In this document: one piece after another, positions 7,889 to 19,628 of the stretch | Layout of the letters: each line of letters opens with the position of its first letter | Numbering within the stretch: the stretch's first letter is position 1 | NCBI RefSeq assembly: GCF_002272245.1 | Contig: NZ_NPDD01000157.1 | Coordinates: 1 to 60,587 of the forward strand | DNA from: Bacillus sp. 7884-1 | GTDB taxonomy: Bacteria > Bacillota > Bacilli > Bacillales > Cytobacillaceae | Direction: 5' to 3' | DNA: 60,587 bases | Made by a program: the position numbers and the translations under genes | The notes under the pieces: generated by a model | The model's input: only the letters and a program-made list of their open reading frames with translations | Database searches by the model: none | What the model was told of the DNA's origin: nothing

Positions 7889-8890
7889 ATGGATGAGAGA
7901 ATTATTTCTAGTGAAGCAGACCAGAGCGAAATCTCCTTAGAACAAAGCCTCAGGCCGCAAACGTTAAAACAATACATTGGTCAAGATCAAGTGAAAAAAA
8001 GTCTAGAGATTTTCATTGAGGCGGCAAGACTCCGCAAGGAAACATTGGACCATGTTCTGCTTTACGGGCCTCCTGGTTTAGGGAAGACGACTCTTGCCGT
8101 TATTATTGCCAATGAAATGGGTGTAAACATCCGGACAACCTCAGGTCCTGCCATAGAAAGACCTGGTGATTTAGCAGCGATTCTTACCGCACTCGAACCC
8201 GGTGACGTTTTGTTTATTGATGAAATCCACCGGCTGCCAAGACAGATTGAAGAGGTGCTTTATCCGGCTATGGAGGATTTTTGTCTGGATATCGTCATTG
8301 GAAAAGGACCAAGTGCCCGTTCAGTACGACTGGATCTTCCGCCGTTTACGCTTGTCGGTGCTACAACGAGGGCTGGCTCTTTATCCGCTCCGCTGCGCGA
8401 TCGATTTGGAATTTTAAGCAGACTCGAGTATTATAAGGAAGACCAGTTGAAAAATATTGTTTTACGAACAGCAGATTTATTTGAAACGAAAATAGACGAA
8501 CAGTCTGCTTCCGAGATTGCCAGAAGAGCGAGGGGAACCCCTAGGATTGCTAACCGTTTACTTCGCAGGGTAAGAGACTTCGCGCAGGTAAAAGGTAATG
8601 GTGAAATTGATATCGACTTGGCTCGGGAGTCATTAGAGCTTTTGCAGGTAGATAAACTCGGCCTAGACCATATTGACCATAAGCTCCTTAAAGGAATTAT
8701 TGAAAGATTCCGAGGTGGACCTGTGGGGCTTGATACGATTGCAGCATCTATAGGAGAAGAATCTGAAACGATTGAAGATGTTTATGAACCGTATTTACTG
8801 CAAATTGGCTTTTTACAAAGGACACCAAGAGGTAGAATGGTAACAGAATTAGTCTATCGCCATTTCGGCATGGAGCCGCCAAAACAGTAA
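7889..8890 (+). CDS. ruvB: Holliday junction DNA helicase RuvB
   Basis: A 333-residue AAA+ motor: Walker A GPPGLGKT (60-67), Walker B/DEIH at 111-114, sensor region TTRAG, arginine-finger segment and a C-terminal winged helix ([12 protein letters not shown], then RTPRGRMV). Two hexamers drive branch migration with RuvA. Full length for the family. ruvA, ruvB and queA are closely spaced, as in other Bacilli. Confidence 0.97.
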   Translation: MDERIISSEADQSEISLEQSLRPQTLKQYIGQDQVKKSLEIFIEAARLRKETLDHVLLYGPPGLGKTTLAVIIANEMGVNIRTTSGPAIERPGDLAAILTALEPGDVLFIDEIHRLPRQIEEVLYPAMEDFCLDIVIGKGPSARSVRLDLPPFTLVGATTRAGSLSAPLRDRFGILSRLEYYKEDQLKNIVLRTADLFETKIDEQSASEIARRARGTPRIANRLLRRVRDFAQVKGNGEIDIDLARESLELLQVDKLGLDHIDHKLLKGIIERFRGGPVGLDTIAASIGEESETIEDVYEPYLLQIGFLQRTPRGRMVTELVYRHFGMEPPKQ

Positions 8891-8915
8891 TTTTTGATAA
8901 GTAGGGATGTATTTT

Positions 8916-9944
8916 ATGAAGGTAGATTTATTTGATTTTCATTTGCCTGAAGAGCTGATTGCACAAGTTCCGCTTCAAAACCGGGCGGATAGCAGGTTAA
9001 TGGTAGTGAATAAGGAAACATGCGTTATAAAGCATGAAATTTTTAAAAATATTAGTGAATATTTGCGTGAAGGGGATTGCCTTGTCTTAAACGATACAAA
9101 GGTACTTCCTGCACGCCTTTTTGGTGTGAAAAAGGATACTGGGGCCAAAATTGAAGTATTACTGCTAAAGCAGCTTGAGGGAGATCAATGGGAAACACTT
9201 GTGAAGCCAGCCAAGCGTATTAAAGAAGGTACAGAAATTGATTTTGGTGATGGATTACTTACCGCGGTTTGTACAGGAAGCTCTGAGCATGGCGGGCGGG
9301 TATTGGAGTTTCATTATGAAGGTATCTTTTACGAGATTTTGAATCAATTAGGAGAAATGCCATTACCGCCTTATATTAAAGAACAGCTTGAAGACAGAGA
9401 CCGATATCAAACGGTGTTTGCTCGTGAGCCGGGTTCTGCCGCTGCCCCAACAGCTGGGCTTCATTTTACTGAAGAGCTGCTGAATGAAGTAAGAGAAAAA
9501 GGGGTTCATGTTGCGTTTATTACGCTTCATGTTGGACTTGGGACGTTTAGACCTGTAAGTGTGGATGATGTCCTAGAGCATGATATGCACTCCGAATTTT
9601 ATATGATTACGGAAGGAACAGCACGATTGCTCAATGAAGTGCGTCAAAATGGCGGGAGAATTATTACCGTTGGAACCACATCGACCCGGACACTTGAAAC
9701 CATCGCTTCCGAAAACAATGGTTCCTTTATTGAAAGCAGCGGATGGACAAATATTTTTATCTATCCTGGGTACGAATTTAAGGCTATTGATGGAATGATT
9801 ACGAATTTCCACTTGCCAAAATCAACGTTGATCATGCTTGTTAGTGCGTTAGCGGGGAGAGAAAATATATTGCATGCCTATACAACTGCTGTAAATGAAC
9901 ACTATCGCTTTTTCAGCTTTGGCGACGCAATGCTCATCATCTAG
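8916..9944 (+). CDS. queA: QueA, S-adenosylmethionine:tRNA ribosyltransferase-isomerase
   Basis: A 342-residue canonical QueA ([59 protein letters not shown]). It transfers and isomerises the ribosyl moiety of SAM onto preQ1-modified tRNA to make epoxyqueuosine at position 34. ATG 8916 is preferred over ATG 8907 because the TAGGG ribosome site ends at 8906, too close to the first ATG. It works together with tgt, immediately downstream. A divergent paralogue lies 4 kb upstream. Confidence 0.95.
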   Translation: MKVDLFDFHLPEELIAQVPLQNRADSRLMVVNKETCVIKHEIFKNISEYLREGDCLVLNDTKVLPARLFGVKKDTGAKIEVLLLKQLEGDQWETLVKPAKRIKEGTEIDFGDGLLTAVCTGSSEHGGRVLEFHYEGIFYEILNQLGEMPLPPYIKEQLEDRDRYQTVFAREPGSAAAPTAGLHFTEELLNEVREKGVHVAFITLHVGLGTFRPVSVDDVLEHDMHSEFYMITEGTARLLNEVRQNGGRIITVGTTSTRTLETIASENNGSFIESSGWTNIFIYPGYEFKAIDGMITNFHLPKSTLIMLVSALAGRENILHAYTTAVNEHYRFFSFGDAMLII

Positions 9945-9962
9945 GTTAATCATTTTTATTAA

Positions 9963-11123
<1,161 letters not shown>

Positions 11124-11153
11124 TAGATGCTAGAGTGAAAGGAGGGAAACAAC

Positions 11154-11453
11154 ATGCAAGGACTTGGTTCAATCATTCCATTAATATTAATGTTTGTATT
11201 ATTTTATTTCCTACTAATTCGTCCGCAGCAAAAACGTACTAAAGCAGTTGCTCAAATGCAAAACGAATTGAAAAAAGGTGATAAAATTGTCACGATTGGC
11301 GGTTTACATGGTTTTGTCGATTCAATTGATGAAAGCAAAGTCGTGATCAAATGTGGAGACGGCAGCCGTCTAACATATGACCGTAATGCAATTCGCGAAG
11401 TAACGGAATCTGCAAAAACTTCTACAACAGCAGAAGTTTCTTTAGAGAAGTAA
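11154..11453 (+). CDS. yajC: YajC, Sec translocase accessory protein
   Basis: A 99-residue protein with one N-terminal membrane helix (LGSIIPLILMFVLFYFLLIRPQQKR) and a small cytosolic domain (GDKIVTIGGLHGFVDSI). It associates with SecDF in the preprotein translocase; secDF itself is 3.4 kb downstream. AAAGGAGGG lies 10 nt before the ATG. The family is small and highly recognisable from the RPQQKR border. Confidence 0.95.
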   Translation: MQGLGSIIPLILMFVLFYFLLIRPQQKRTKAVAQMQNELKKGDKIVTIGGLHGFVDSIDESKVVIKCGDGSRLTYDRNAIREVTESAKTSTTAEVSLEK

Positions 11454-11460
11454 GATAGAA

Positions 11461-11490
11461 AAAAGGAAGCCATTTTGGCTTCCTTTTTCT
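11461..11490. terminator. Bidirectional terminator between yajC and yrzE
   Basis: AAAAGGAAGCC and GGCTTCCTTTT form a near-perfect stem with a 4-6 nt loop. A- and T-tracts on both sides let it serve the convergent genes on either strand. Confidence 0.88.
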
Positions 11491-11896
11491 ATGCTGTTCT
11501 CGAGTTGTTTGTTGCTATATTTACCCCTAGTATTCCACCCATCATGGCAATTAACGTATAGCAAACATGGTAGATAACCTGTTCAACATCAAACAGGCGG
11601 TCAAATCCTAAATATTGGAACAAAAAGACAATAAAGCTGTAAATTAAGCCTGTTAACCCACCGATTAGCCAGCCCTTTTGCTTCCGCTTTCCACCAGAGA
11701 GAAAACCTCCTCCAAATAGTCCAATAAAGGAAACGGCGGTTACAATGTATTGAAGTGAGACTTCCCGAACAGAAGTAAATCTAAGAATAGATGCGAAAAT
11801 GAGGCTGCTGACAATCGCAAATAAGAAAATAAAAATTAACCCGTACAAAATAGATGTACCAAAGCTTTTTGATTCGATTTGACTCTCCCCCTTCAT
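11489..11896 (-). CDS. yrzE: YrzE, TIGR04086-family four-helix membrane protein
   Basis: A 135-residue protein with four predicted membrane helices: about 16-38, 45-66, 78-95 and 105-125. The glycine-rich GGGFLSGGKRKQKGWLIGGLTGLIYS segment is typical of this small family. Function is unknown. The gene sits between yajC and the DUF421 gene in related Bacillus, on the opposite strand, as here. Its stop lies in the shared terminator. Confidence 0.85.
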   Translation of the reverse strand: MKGESQIESKSFGTSILYGLIFIFLFAIVSSLIFASILRFTSVREVSLQYIVTAVSFIGLFGGGFLSGGKRKQKGWLIGGLTGLIYSFIVFLFQYLGFDRLFDVEQVIYHVCYTLIAMMGGILGVNIATNNSRTA

Positions 11897-12062
11897 GTTA
11901 CCTTTCTTAGAATCAAGAAAAACAGATTCTTTCCTAGTACAAGCATATTCAGCGGTTAAAAAAATAGAATAAAAACTTTCGTGAAAATTGGGAGATAATT
12001 CCTTAATGAATAAGCTATCTTTGAGAACAATATAGTAGAATGCAAAAAAAGGGGCGGGAGTA

Positions 12063-12725
12063 GTGGAAGAATATATTGCGATAGCGTTTAGGACAGTGTT
12101 TTTTTATGTACTTATTTTGATTATTTTTCGCCTGATGGGAAAAAGGGAAATTGGCGAGTTAAGTATCTTGGATCTTGTTGTATTTATCATGATTGGTGAG
12201 ATGGCAGTTGCTTCTATTGATGAAATCGAAGACCCTTTGATTCATACAGTCATTCCAATGGTTTTATTAATGTTCATACAAATTACATTGGCAATGGTTT
12301 CATTAAAAAGTAAAAAGTTTCGTGATCTCGTCGATGGAAAACCAACGATCATCATAAACCGGGGAAAAATTGATGAAGGTGCAATGAGGAAACAACGCTA
12401 CAACTTTGATGACTTACTAACCCAATTAAGGGAAAAGGACATCAGAAGCATTGCAGATGTTGAGTTTGCCATTTTGGAATCATCAGGTAGTTTATCTGTT
12501 ATCGAAAGAATGAATAATAGTGACGGGAAGCCTAAGGATGGGGATATTACCATCCCATTAATCATTGATGGCAATATTGAAGAAGAAAATTTAACCCGCA
12601 TTAATAAAACCAATCTATGGCTTCGCCAGGAATTAAAGAAAATGGGATATCGCGATGTTAGAAAAATATCCTTTTGCAGTTTTGAAAATGGCAAGTTCTT
12701 TGTTGATATTATGGACGAAGAGTAA
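12063..12725 (+). CDS. yrbG: YrbG, DUF421/YetF-family membrane protein
   Basis: A 220-residue protein with three N-terminal membrane helices (to about residue 80) containing the family motifs FRLMGKREIGELS and DLVVFIMIGEMA. A soluble DUF421 domain follows (GKPTIIINRGKIDEGAMRKQRYNFDDLLTQLREKDI). Relatives (YetF, YrbG, YdfS) occur in many copies in spore formers; the biochemical role is unsettled. Start GTG with GGGGCGGGAG just upstream. Confidence 0.88.
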   Translation: MEEYIAIAFRTVFFYVLILIIFRLMGKREIGELSILDLVVFIMIGEMAVASIDEIEDPLIHTVIPMVLLMFIQITLAMVSLKSKKFRDLVDGKPTIIINRGKIDEGAMRKQRYNFDDLLTQLREKDIRSIADVEFAILESSGSLSVIERMNNSDGKPKDGDITIPLIIDGNIEEENLTRINKTNLWLRQELKKMGYRDVRKISFCSFENGKFFVDIMDEE

Positions 12726-12727
12726 GA

Positions 12728-12752
12728 AGACACGCTATCTGCGTGTCTTTTC
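12728..12752 (+). terminator. Terminator after yrbG
   Basis: 8-bp stem AGACACGC (12728-12735) with GCGTGTCT (12741-12748), loop TATCT, then TTT. Lies just before the convergent end of spoVB. Confidence 0.75.
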
Positions 12753-12761
12753 CATTCCCTA

Positions 12762-14312
12762 TCAGGTCGGAATTAAATTACGAATGATTGGTATTCTTCT
12801 GAGTTCTTCTTTTTTTATTAGGCCAGCAAGTATTAATAGGAAAATGTAGATGAAGCTCATTTCAAAAGTGGCCGACAATACTCTTATGGCTAAATGCTCA
12901 CCAAGAAGAATGTGATGAAATAACCAATAGCCAATCCAAGCAGAGATGCCCATAATGATGGCTCCTTTTAGGTAATCTCGTATGTGAAAGCTAAAAGAGA
13001 TTTTCTTTAGAACAGTGGCAAAATGCAGCATTGTTACTAACACGAAACCCACAATAATACCCAATGCCACTCCAGTTATTCCGAAGGCAGGCTGTGAAGC
13101 AAGTAGAAAGATGACGGCTGTTTTGATAACAGCTCCAATTAAACTATTGATCATGGCTGCTCTAGCTAGGTTAAGTGCTTGTAATACTGCTTGAAGAGGA
13201 CCCTGATAATAATAAAATAAAAAGAATGGTGCCATGATGCGAATAAAGTATGAACCTTTTGTTGAACCATACATGAGCTCCATCAATGGGTCTGCCAGCA
13301 CGTAAAGAACAATAACGGACAAACCGCCGCTTAAAAAAGCAAAACGTAATGCCTGCTGCAAGCGATGTTCAATCAACTGATGGTTATTTTGTGAATTGGC
13401 TTCGCTAATAGCTGGGACAAGAGAGGTGGCTAATGAATAAGTAACAAACGAAGGCAGCATTAATAATGGCATAGCAAAACCAGTCAGAGATCCGTATTGT
13501 TTAGTAGCTTCAATAGCCACAACACCAGCAAGTGCTAAGCTATGGGCAACTACTATCGGTTCAAAAAACCACGATACTGACCCAATCATTCTGCTTCCCA
13601 TTGTCGGTAAGGCGATTTCCATTAAATCTTTGAAGGTTTTCTTTCCGGAATGGACAAATTGGAAAAAATTCTTTCTTAGCTTAAATCGTTTTTTTAATTT
13701 AAAGGCAGTCAATAAATAGAGTAATGATGCAACTTCTCCAACGATGGCAGCTACCATTGCCGCGGCCGCAGCATATTCAATCCCGTAAGGCAGAAATGCT
13801 TTAGTCATAACGGCAATTAAGGTAATTCTCACAAGCTGTTCTAAAATCTGTGAGATAGCTGAAGGACGCATGTTTTGTCTGCCCTGGAAATACCCTCTTA
13901 AAACAGAGGAGACGGCGATAACAGGTACAACGGGTGCGATCGCGATTAAAGGATAAAACGTTCTTGGATCCGTAAAGAGTGTGGTAGACAGAATTGGTGC
14001 TAACAAAATGAGAGCTGGTGTAAAGATAAGTGAAAGCGAGATAGTTATAGCCAGAGAAACCACAAGAATTTTTTTTATTTCTTGGTGATTTCCTCTTGCT
14101 TCTGCTTCAGCAATATTTTTTGAAATGGCGACAGGCAGTCCCATTTGTGTTAAGGTCACAACAAGGATAAAGGTGGGAAAAGCCATCATATAGAGGCCGA
14201 CCCCTTCTTCACCAATACTTCGAGCTATGACAATTCTGTTAATAAATCCAAGCACTCTCGTAATTAATCCCGCTATTAATAGGATAAAGGTCCCTTTTAA
14301 AAACTTCGACAT
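12762..14312 (-). CDS. spoVB: Stage V sporulation protein B (MOP-superfamily flippase)
   Basis: A 516-residue polytopic protein of the MATE/polysaccharide-exporter superfamily with about 14 membrane helices; N-terminal motif FLKGTFILLIAGLITRVLGFINRIVIARSIG. SpoVB is required for spore cortex synthesis and has been linked to lipid II flipping in the mother cell. The start at 14312 (MSKFLKGT) is chosen over a 32-residue upstream extension because GGTGGGAAG precedes it and the length then matches the family. Confidence 0.92.
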   Translation of the reverse strand: MSKFLKGTFILLIAGLITRVLGFINRIVIARSIGEEGVGLYMMAFPTFILVVTLTQMGLPVAISKNIAEAEARGNHQEIKKILVVSLAITISLSLIFTPALILLAPILSTTLFTDPRTFYPLIAIAPVVPVIAVSSVLRGYFQGRQNMRPSAISQILEQLVRITLIAVMTKAFLPYGIEYAAAAAMVAAIVGEVASLLYLLTAFKLKKRFKLRKNFFQFVHSGKKTFKDLMEIALPTMGSRMIGSVSWFFEPIVVAHSLALAGVVAIEATKQYGSLTGFAMPLLMLPSFVTYSLATSLVPAISEANSQNNHQLIEHRLQQALRFAFLSGGLSVIVLYVLADPLMELMYGSTKGSYFIRIMAPFFLFYYYQGPLQAVLQALNLARAAMINSLIGAVIKTAVIFLLASQPAFGITGVALGIIVGFVLVTMLHFATVLKKISFSFHIRDYLKGAIIMGISAWIGYWLFHHILLGEHLAIRVLSATFEMSFIYIFLLILAGLIKKEELRRIPIIRNLIPT

Positions 14313-14355
14313 ACTACTTCCCACCTTCTCAAAAAAGAAGAATTCATATACAATT

Positions 14356-14388
14356 AATCTATATGCATAAGGGTGGACAAAGCATGAC
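14356..14388 (-). promoter_or_regulatory. Possible sigma-E promoter of spoVB
   Basis: Reading the minus strand, GTCATGCT (14388-14381) is followed after 15 nt by CATATAGATT (14365-14356), about 44 nt before the spoVB start. This resembles the sigma-E pattern (ATATT-like -35, CATACAAT-like -10). Weak match; included because spoVB is a mother-cell gene in Bacillus. Confidence 0.33.
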
Positions 14389-14448
14389 AAGGTGTTTTTT
14401 ATTTTCAAGTTAAGATAGAGACTTAAATGTCCAGAGGGGGCAACATCA

Positions 14449-14745
14449 TTGGAGAAAAACCACGCTTACAATCATTTTCGCACTCAGGTTGAACCAGCAT
14501 TAATAAGCAAGCTGGAAGAATTTCGCCTGCTTGGTTACAAAGAAGTTTCAGAAAGTGGACTTTGGGATTTTCTAACAAGAAAGAAATGGAAGAAGATTAA
14601 AGAGGAAATTAGAATTTATGAAATTATTGATGATATCCTTTCGGTGAAGGTAAGTGATTACATCAGCTTTACGACTATTCAAACGTATAAGAACCATGAT
14701 TTTAATCTAGAAGATGAAAATGAAATGAAAGAATTATTAAAATAA
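14449..14745 (+). CDS. comN: ComN (YrzD) family post-transcriptional regulator
   Basis: A 98-residue acidic-basic soluble protein (LGYKEVSESGLWDFLTRKKWKKIKEE, then IYEIIDDILSVKVSDYISF). It matches the ComN family, known in B. subtilis for post-transcriptional control of comER and for binding DivIVA. The spoVB-comN-secDF order is conserved. The start is TTG with AGAGGGGG 8 nt upstream; no ATG lies nearby in frame. Confidence 0.85.
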   Translation: MEKNHAYNHFRTQVEPALISKLEEFRLLGYKEVSESGLWDFLTRKKWKKIKEEIRIYEIIDDILSVKVSDYISFTTIQTYKNHDFNLEDENEMKELLK

Positions 14746-14782
14746 AAACACAATATTTTTTTTGTGACTTATCTAGTTTAAA

Positions 14783-14811
14783 TTGACACTATTTATAAAC
14801 TATTTCATAAT
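14783..14811 (+). promoter_or_regulatory. Sigma-A promoter of secDF
   Basis: TTGACA (14783-14788), exact 17-nt spacer, CATAAT (14806-14811). It lies 84 nt before the secDF start. Confidence 0.75.
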
Positions 14812-14894
14812 GAAAGCAATGACTTTTTATTATTTTTATATAGGCTTTTCGTTGTAGTGCTTTGGCTTTAAGCCCTAAGGAGGAACAATACGTA

Positions 14895-17159
14895 ATGGTT
14901 AAGCGCAGTAGAATTATCGCTTTCCTATTAGTAGTTATACTATTAGGAAGTACAATGGGTGTAACAGCAACAGGTATTTTAAAAGACATTAAACTAGGTT
15001 TGGACCTTCAAGGCGGTTTCGAGGTTTTATATGAAGTTACACCAGCAAAAAAAGGTCAGGAGATTAACAAAGAAACGTTAGCAAGTACGGCTGAGGCACT
15101 AGATAGACGGATTAATGTCCTTGGTGTTAGTGAACCGAATATTCAAATTGAAGGAGAAAATCGGATTCGTGTCCAGCTTGCTGGAGTAACCGATCAAAAT
15201 GAAGCGCGGGAGATTCTATCTACACAAGCGAATCTTACTTTCCGTGATGCTAATGACCGCGTGATGATGGACGGAGCGGATTTAGCGGAGAATGGTGCGA
15301 GCCAGACTTTTGATGAAAATGGAGCACCGAGCGTTTCATTGAAGTTAAAGAGTGCTGATACATTCAAAAAAGTTACTGAAGAAATTGTAAAAATGACACC
15401 GAATAATTATCTAGTCATTTGGCTTGATTTTGAAGAAGGAAAAGATTCCTTTAAAACAGAAATCACAAAAGAAGATCCAAAGTTTTTATCCGCTCCAACC
15501 GTAAGAGAAATTTTCAACCAAAATACAGTTTCAATTGTGGGAAGCTTTACAGCTGAGGAAGCACAAGAGCTTGCATCACTATTAAATGCTGGAGCACTTC
15601 CTGTAAAGCTAACCGAAGTATACTCCACTTCCGTTGGAGCTAAATTCGGTGAACAGGCGTTAAACGAAACCATACTAGCTGGTATTATTGGGATCGCTAT
15701 CATTTATTTATTTATGTTAGTTTATTATCGCTTTCCTGGATTCATCGCAACCGTTACACTATCGATCTATATTTATCTTGTTTTATTAGTTTTTGATTGG
15801 ATGAATGGGGTACTAACCTTACCGGGAATTGCCGCCCTTATTTTAGGGGTCGGGATGGCAGTCGATGCCAACATTATCACCAATGAACGAATTAGAGAAG
15901 AGATTAAGGTGGGTAAATCAATTAAATCAGCCTTCCAAGCCGGTAGTAAGGGTGCTTTTACCTCCATTCTTGACTCAAACTTAACAACGATTTTAACAGC
16001 TGCGGTTCTATTCTACTTAGGGACAAGCTCGATAAAAGGATTTGCCACCATGCTATTGGTGAGTATTTTACTGAGCTTTATTACAGCAGTGTTTGGTTCC
16101 CGCCTATTATTAGGTTTGTGGGTAAACAGCGGTTTCTTAAACAAAAAGGCAGGCTGGTTCGGTGTAAAAAAATCAGCTATCAAGGATATAAGTGAAAATT
16201 TTGATACGCTTGACCTCCCGACTAGATGGGATCGATATGATTTTGTAAAGATTAGAAAATTATTTTTCATTGTTTCCGGTGCTCTTATTGCTTTGGGCTT
16301 AGTGTTAGTTCTTGTTTTCCGCCTGAATCTGTCCATCGATTTTTCAAGTGGAACACGGATTGAAGTCTTATCTGATAAACCATTAACAACAGAAATGGTT
16401 GAAGCTGCTTTTGACAAGCAGGGTATCAAACTCGATGATATTACTCTTTCAGGAGAAAACAATGAAGTTGCATCTGCACGAATGATCGGAGTTTTATCGA
16501 AGGATGAAATCGCAAAGTTGAAATCTGCTTTTCATGATGAATTTGGTACTGATCCAAGTGTTAGTACGGTTTCTCCGACGGTAGGTAAGGAGTTGGCGAA
16601 AAATGGAATTATCGCCTTAATCATTGCCTCAATCGGAATCATTATCTATGTAACAGTCCGTTTTGAATTTGCAATGGCAGTTGCAGCAATTGCTTCTCTA
16701 CTTCACGATGCATTCTTTATGGTTGCCTTTTTTAGTATTACGCGCTTAGAAGTAGATTTAACCTTTATCGCCGCTGTCTTAACAATTATCGGTTATTCTA
16801 TTAATGATACGATTGTTACCTTCGACAGGATGCGTGAAAACTTAACGAAGAAGAAACGACTTAAAACCTTTGAGGATATAGCGGATGTTGTAAATGTAAG
16901 TGTTCGACAAACATTAACTCGTTCAGTTAATACAGTTTTAACCGTTTTAATTACAGTTGTGGCAATGATAATCTTTGGCAGTGAATCGATCCGTAATTTC
17001 AATATCGCATTACTAGTTGGATTAATCACTGGGGTTTACTCTTCCATCTTTATTGCAACCAATCTTTGGGTAGTTCTTAAAGCAAAAGAACTTAAGAAGA
17101 AAGGTACCATTAAGACCGTAAAAGAAAAGAAAAAATACTCGGATGAACCGCAGGTATAA
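14895..17159 (+). CDS. secDF: SecDF, fused protein-export membrane protein
   Basis: A 754-residue fusion of SecD (about 1-430) and SecF (about 460-754), 12 membrane helices in all. SecD motifs LGLDLQGGFEVLYE and GMAVDANIITNERIREE and SecF motifs LSIDFSSGTRIEV and TIIGYSINDTIVTFDRMREN are visible. It uses proton motive force to help late stages of Sec export and is partnered by YajC. ATG 14895 is chosen because TAAGGAGGAA lies 11 nt upstream; the longer TTG-initiated frame from 14862 would run through that site. Confidence 0.96.
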   Translation: MVKRSRIIAFLLVVILLGSTMGVTATGILKDIKLGLDLQGGFEVLYEVTPAKKGQEINKETLASTAEALDRRINVLGVSEPNIQIEGENRIRVQLAGVTDQNEAREILSTQANLTFRDANDRVMMDGADLAENGASQTFDENGAPSVSLKLKSADTFKKVTEEIVKMTPNNYLVIWLDFEEGKDSFKTEITKEDPKFLSAPTVREIFNQNTVSIVGSFTAEEAQELASLLNAGALPVKLTEVYSTSVGAKFGEQALNETILAGIIGIAIIYLFMLVYYRFPGFIATVTLSIYIYLVLLVFDWMNGVLTLPGIAALILGVGMAVDANIITNERIREEIKVGKSIKSAFQAGSKGAFTSILDSNLTTILTAAVLFYLGTSSIKGFATMLLVSILLSFITAVFGSRLLLGLWVNSGFLNKKAGWFGVKKSAIKDISENFDTLDLPTRWDRYDFVKIRKLFFIVSGALIALGLVLVLVFRLNLSIDFSSGTRIEVLSDKPLTTEMVEAAFDKQGIKLDDITLSGENNEVASARMIGVLSKDEIAKLKSAFHDEFGTDPSVSTVSPTVGKELAKNGIIALIIASIGIIIYVTVRFEFAMAVAAIASLLHDAFFMVAFFSITRLEVDLTFIAAVLTIIGYSINDTIVTFDRMRENLTKKKRLKTFEDIADVVNVSVRQTLTRSVNTVLTVLITVVAMIIFGSESIRNFNIALLVGLITGVYSSIFIATNLWVVLKAKELKKKGTIKTVKEKKKYSDEPQV

Positions 17160-17169
17160 TCCTATTAAG

Positions 17170-17200
17170 AACCGCAGATAACTCTGCGGTTTATTTTTAT
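17170..17200 (+). terminator. Terminator after secDF
   Basis: 8-bp stem AACCGCAG with CTGCGGTT, loop ATAACT, then TATTTTTATT. Confidence 0.85.
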
Positions 17201-17221
17201 TCAAGTGGAAAATATCAATGA

Positions 17222-17250
17222 TTGAAAGCTAAACATTGCTCCTGTATAAT
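17222..17250 (+). promoter_or_regulatory. Sigma-A promoter of recJ-apt
   Basis: TTGAAA (17222-17227), 17-nt spacer, perfect TATAAT (17245-17250). Transcription would start about 17 nt before the recJ ATG. Confidence 0.8.
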
Positions 17251-17273
17251 AGTAAAGTCTGAGGGGTGAACGC

Positions 17274-19628
17274 ATGTTAAAGTCGAAAACTAGATGGATT
17301 GTTCGTAAATCTGATCAACAACTAGTAAAAACTCTCGAAAATGAATTGAAAATTACGCCACTTGTTGCGTCGCTGCTTATCAACCGCGGATTAAATACCG
17401 TTGATTCTGCACGGTATTTTTTATATGGAAAAGAGCAATTTCATGACCCTTATCTATTAAAAGGCATGGAAACAGCCGTAAACAGAATTCGGCAGGCAAT
17501 AGAAAATCAAGAACCTATATTAATATTTGGAGATTATGATGCGGATGGTGTGAGCAGTACGACCGTATTAATGCTTACGCTCAAGGATCTGGGGGCTAAT
17601 GTCCAATTTTATATACCCAATCGTTTTACGGAAGGATATGGTCCGAATGAACCAGCCTTTCGAAGTGCAGCTGAATCTGGAATAAAATTAATTATTACTG
17701 TAGATACAGGTATTTCTGCTATACACGAAGCAGGTATTGCAAAGGAACTTGGTATTGACTTAATTATCACGGATCACCATGAACCTGGTCCCGTTTTACC
17801 GGAAGCATTGGCGATTATTCATCCTAAACTTCCAGATAGTATTTATCCTTTTCGTGAACTTGCTGGGGTAGGTGTGGCCTTTAAATTAGCTCATGCCCTT
17901 TATGGAGAACTTCCAGAGCATTTACTCGAAATTGCTGTTATTGGTACCATCGCAGATTTGGTTTCGTTAAAAGACGAAAATCGTCTTATTGCCAAAAAAG
18001 GTTTGGAAAAGCTTAAAGTTACTAAAAATAAAGGTCTAAGAGCTATTTTAAAAGTAGCAGGTGTAGATCAACAGAACATTAACGAAGAAACTATCGGCTT
18101 TACGCTAGCGCCAAGAATCAATGCTGTCGGCAGATTAGAAAATGCTGATATGGCTGTAGACCTTTTGCTTACAGATGACCCTCTTGAAGCGGAAAACTTA
18201 GCACAAGAAATGGACGATTTAAATAAAACAAGGCAGTCAATTGTCAACTCTATTACACTTGAGGCCATTGAAGAGGTTGAAAGAAACTATCCTATTGATT
18301 CGAATTCAGTACTCGTGATTGGTAAAGAAGGCTGGAATGCTGGTGTAATTGGCATCGTTGCTTCTAGATTAGTTGAAAAGTACTACCGTCCGACAATTGT
18401 CCTTAGTTTTGACCCTGAAAAAGGTTTGGCCAAGGGTTCAGCTCGAAGTATTGCAGGTTTTGATTTATTTAAAAATCTATCAACATGCCGTGATATCCTT
18501 CCACATTTTGGCGGACATCCTATGGCTGCTGGAATGACGCTAAAGCTAGAAAATGTTTCAGATCTTCGTCAAAGATTAAATCTTTTGGCTAATGAACAGT
18601 TAACAAAAGAAGATTTTGTTCCAATTACTTTACTCGATCATCAAATAAATGTGGAAGAAATTAACTTATCCTCATTGGATGAATTAAATCTTCTTGCTCC
18701 ATTTGGAATGGACAACCCGAAGCCGAAGGTCTTAATTAGTAATGTCCAAGTATCCACGATGAGAAAGATTGGTTCTGAACAAAATCATTTGAAAGTATTG
18801 GTAAATGATAATGGTGCTAACCTAGATGGGATTGGGTTCGGACTCGGACAGTTAGTGGACCATATTTCACCAGCTTCAAAAATTTCTATAATAGGTGAAT
18901 TAGCTATCAATGAGTGGAATAATATCCGTAAACCACAAATTTTTATCCAGGATGTTGCCGTTGAATCATGGCAATTATTCGATCATCGCGGGGTCAAACG
19001 GATTCACTCGATGGTGAATACCATCCCGAAGGAAAAACGGACATATATTATTTTTAACAAAGAACAGCTTGAAAAAATGGATTCGGCTTTAACGAGTGAG
19101 GCAATACTGATTCAAAATGAAACCGATGCGAAAGCCTTCGACTCCCATCAAGCCAATGTGGTACTCGTTGACCTTCCGCCATCAAAGGACATCCTTTGTC
19201 ACTTATTTAATGGAAGGCACCCTGCGCGGATTTATGCCTATTTCCATAAAGAATCGAGTGATTTCTTCAGTACTCTGCCAACAAGAGACCATTTTAAATG
19301 GTTTTATGGTTTGTTATTAAAAAAAGGTCCGATTGATTTAGGGCGACATGGGGACGAAATTGCCAAGCACCGCGGCTGGTCGACAGAAACGATAACCTTT
19401 ATGTCAAAGGTGTTTTCTGAACTAGATTTTGTTACAATAAACAATGGATTTATTACTTTGAATAAACAATCACAAAAGCGTGACCTAACTGACTCAATTA
19501 CCTACCAAACAAAACAGTCTCAATATGCACTTGAAAGAGATTTATTATTTTCATCCTTTCAGCAATTAAAAAGCTGGTTTGATGAGGTTATTGAGGAATC
19601 GGTTCAAATTGAGGAGGCAATAAAGTAA
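17274..19628 (+). CDS. recJ: Single-stranded-DNA-specific exonuclease RecJ
   Basis: A 784-residue DHH-family 5'-3' exonuclease. DYDADG (87-92) and DHH (167-169) form the metal site; the DHHA1 domain holds [14 protein letters not shown] and [12 protein letters not shown]. An OB-like domain and a long C-terminal DUF-type extension, typical of Firmicute RecJ, complete it. Role: end processing in recombination and repair. Strong GAGGGGTGAA ribosome site. Its stop overlaps the apt start by one base (TAATG). Confidence 0.95.
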   Translation: MLKSKTRWIVRKSDQQLVKTLENELKITPLVASLLINRGLNTVDSARYFLYGKEQFHDPYLLKGMETAVNRIRQAIENQEPILIFGDYDADGVSSTTVLMLTLKDLGANVQFYIPNRFTEGYGPNEPAFRSAAESGIKLIITVDTGISAIHEAGIAKELGIDLIITDHHEPGPVLPEALAIIHPKLPDSIYPFRELAGVGVAFKLAHALYGELPEHLLEIAVIGTIADLVSLKDENRLIAKKGLEKLKVTKNKGLRAILKVAGVDQQNINEETIGFTLAPRINAVGRLENADMAVDLLLTDDPLEAENLAQEMDDLNKTRQSIVNSITLEAIEEVERNYPIDSNSVLVIGKEGWNAGVIGIVASRLVEKYYRPTIVLSFDPEKGLAKGSARSIAGFDLFKNLSTCRDILPHFGGHPMAAGMTLKLENVSDLRQRLNLLANEQLTKEDFVPITLLDHQINVEEINLSSLDELNLLAPFGMDNPKPKVLISNVQVSTMRKIGSEQNHLKVLVNDNGANLDGIGFGLGQLVDHISPASKISIIGELAINEWNNIRKPQIFIQDVAVESWQLFDHRGVKRIHSMVNTIPKEKRTYIIFNKEQLEKMDSALTSEAILIQNETDAKAFDSHQANVVLVDLPPSKDILCHLFNGRHPARIYAYFHKESSDFFSTLPTRDHFKWFYGLLLKKGPIDLGRHGDEIAKHRGWSTETITFMSKVFSELDFVTINNGFITLNKQSQKRDLTDSITYQTKQSQYALERDLLFSSFQQLKSWFDEVIEESVQIEEAIK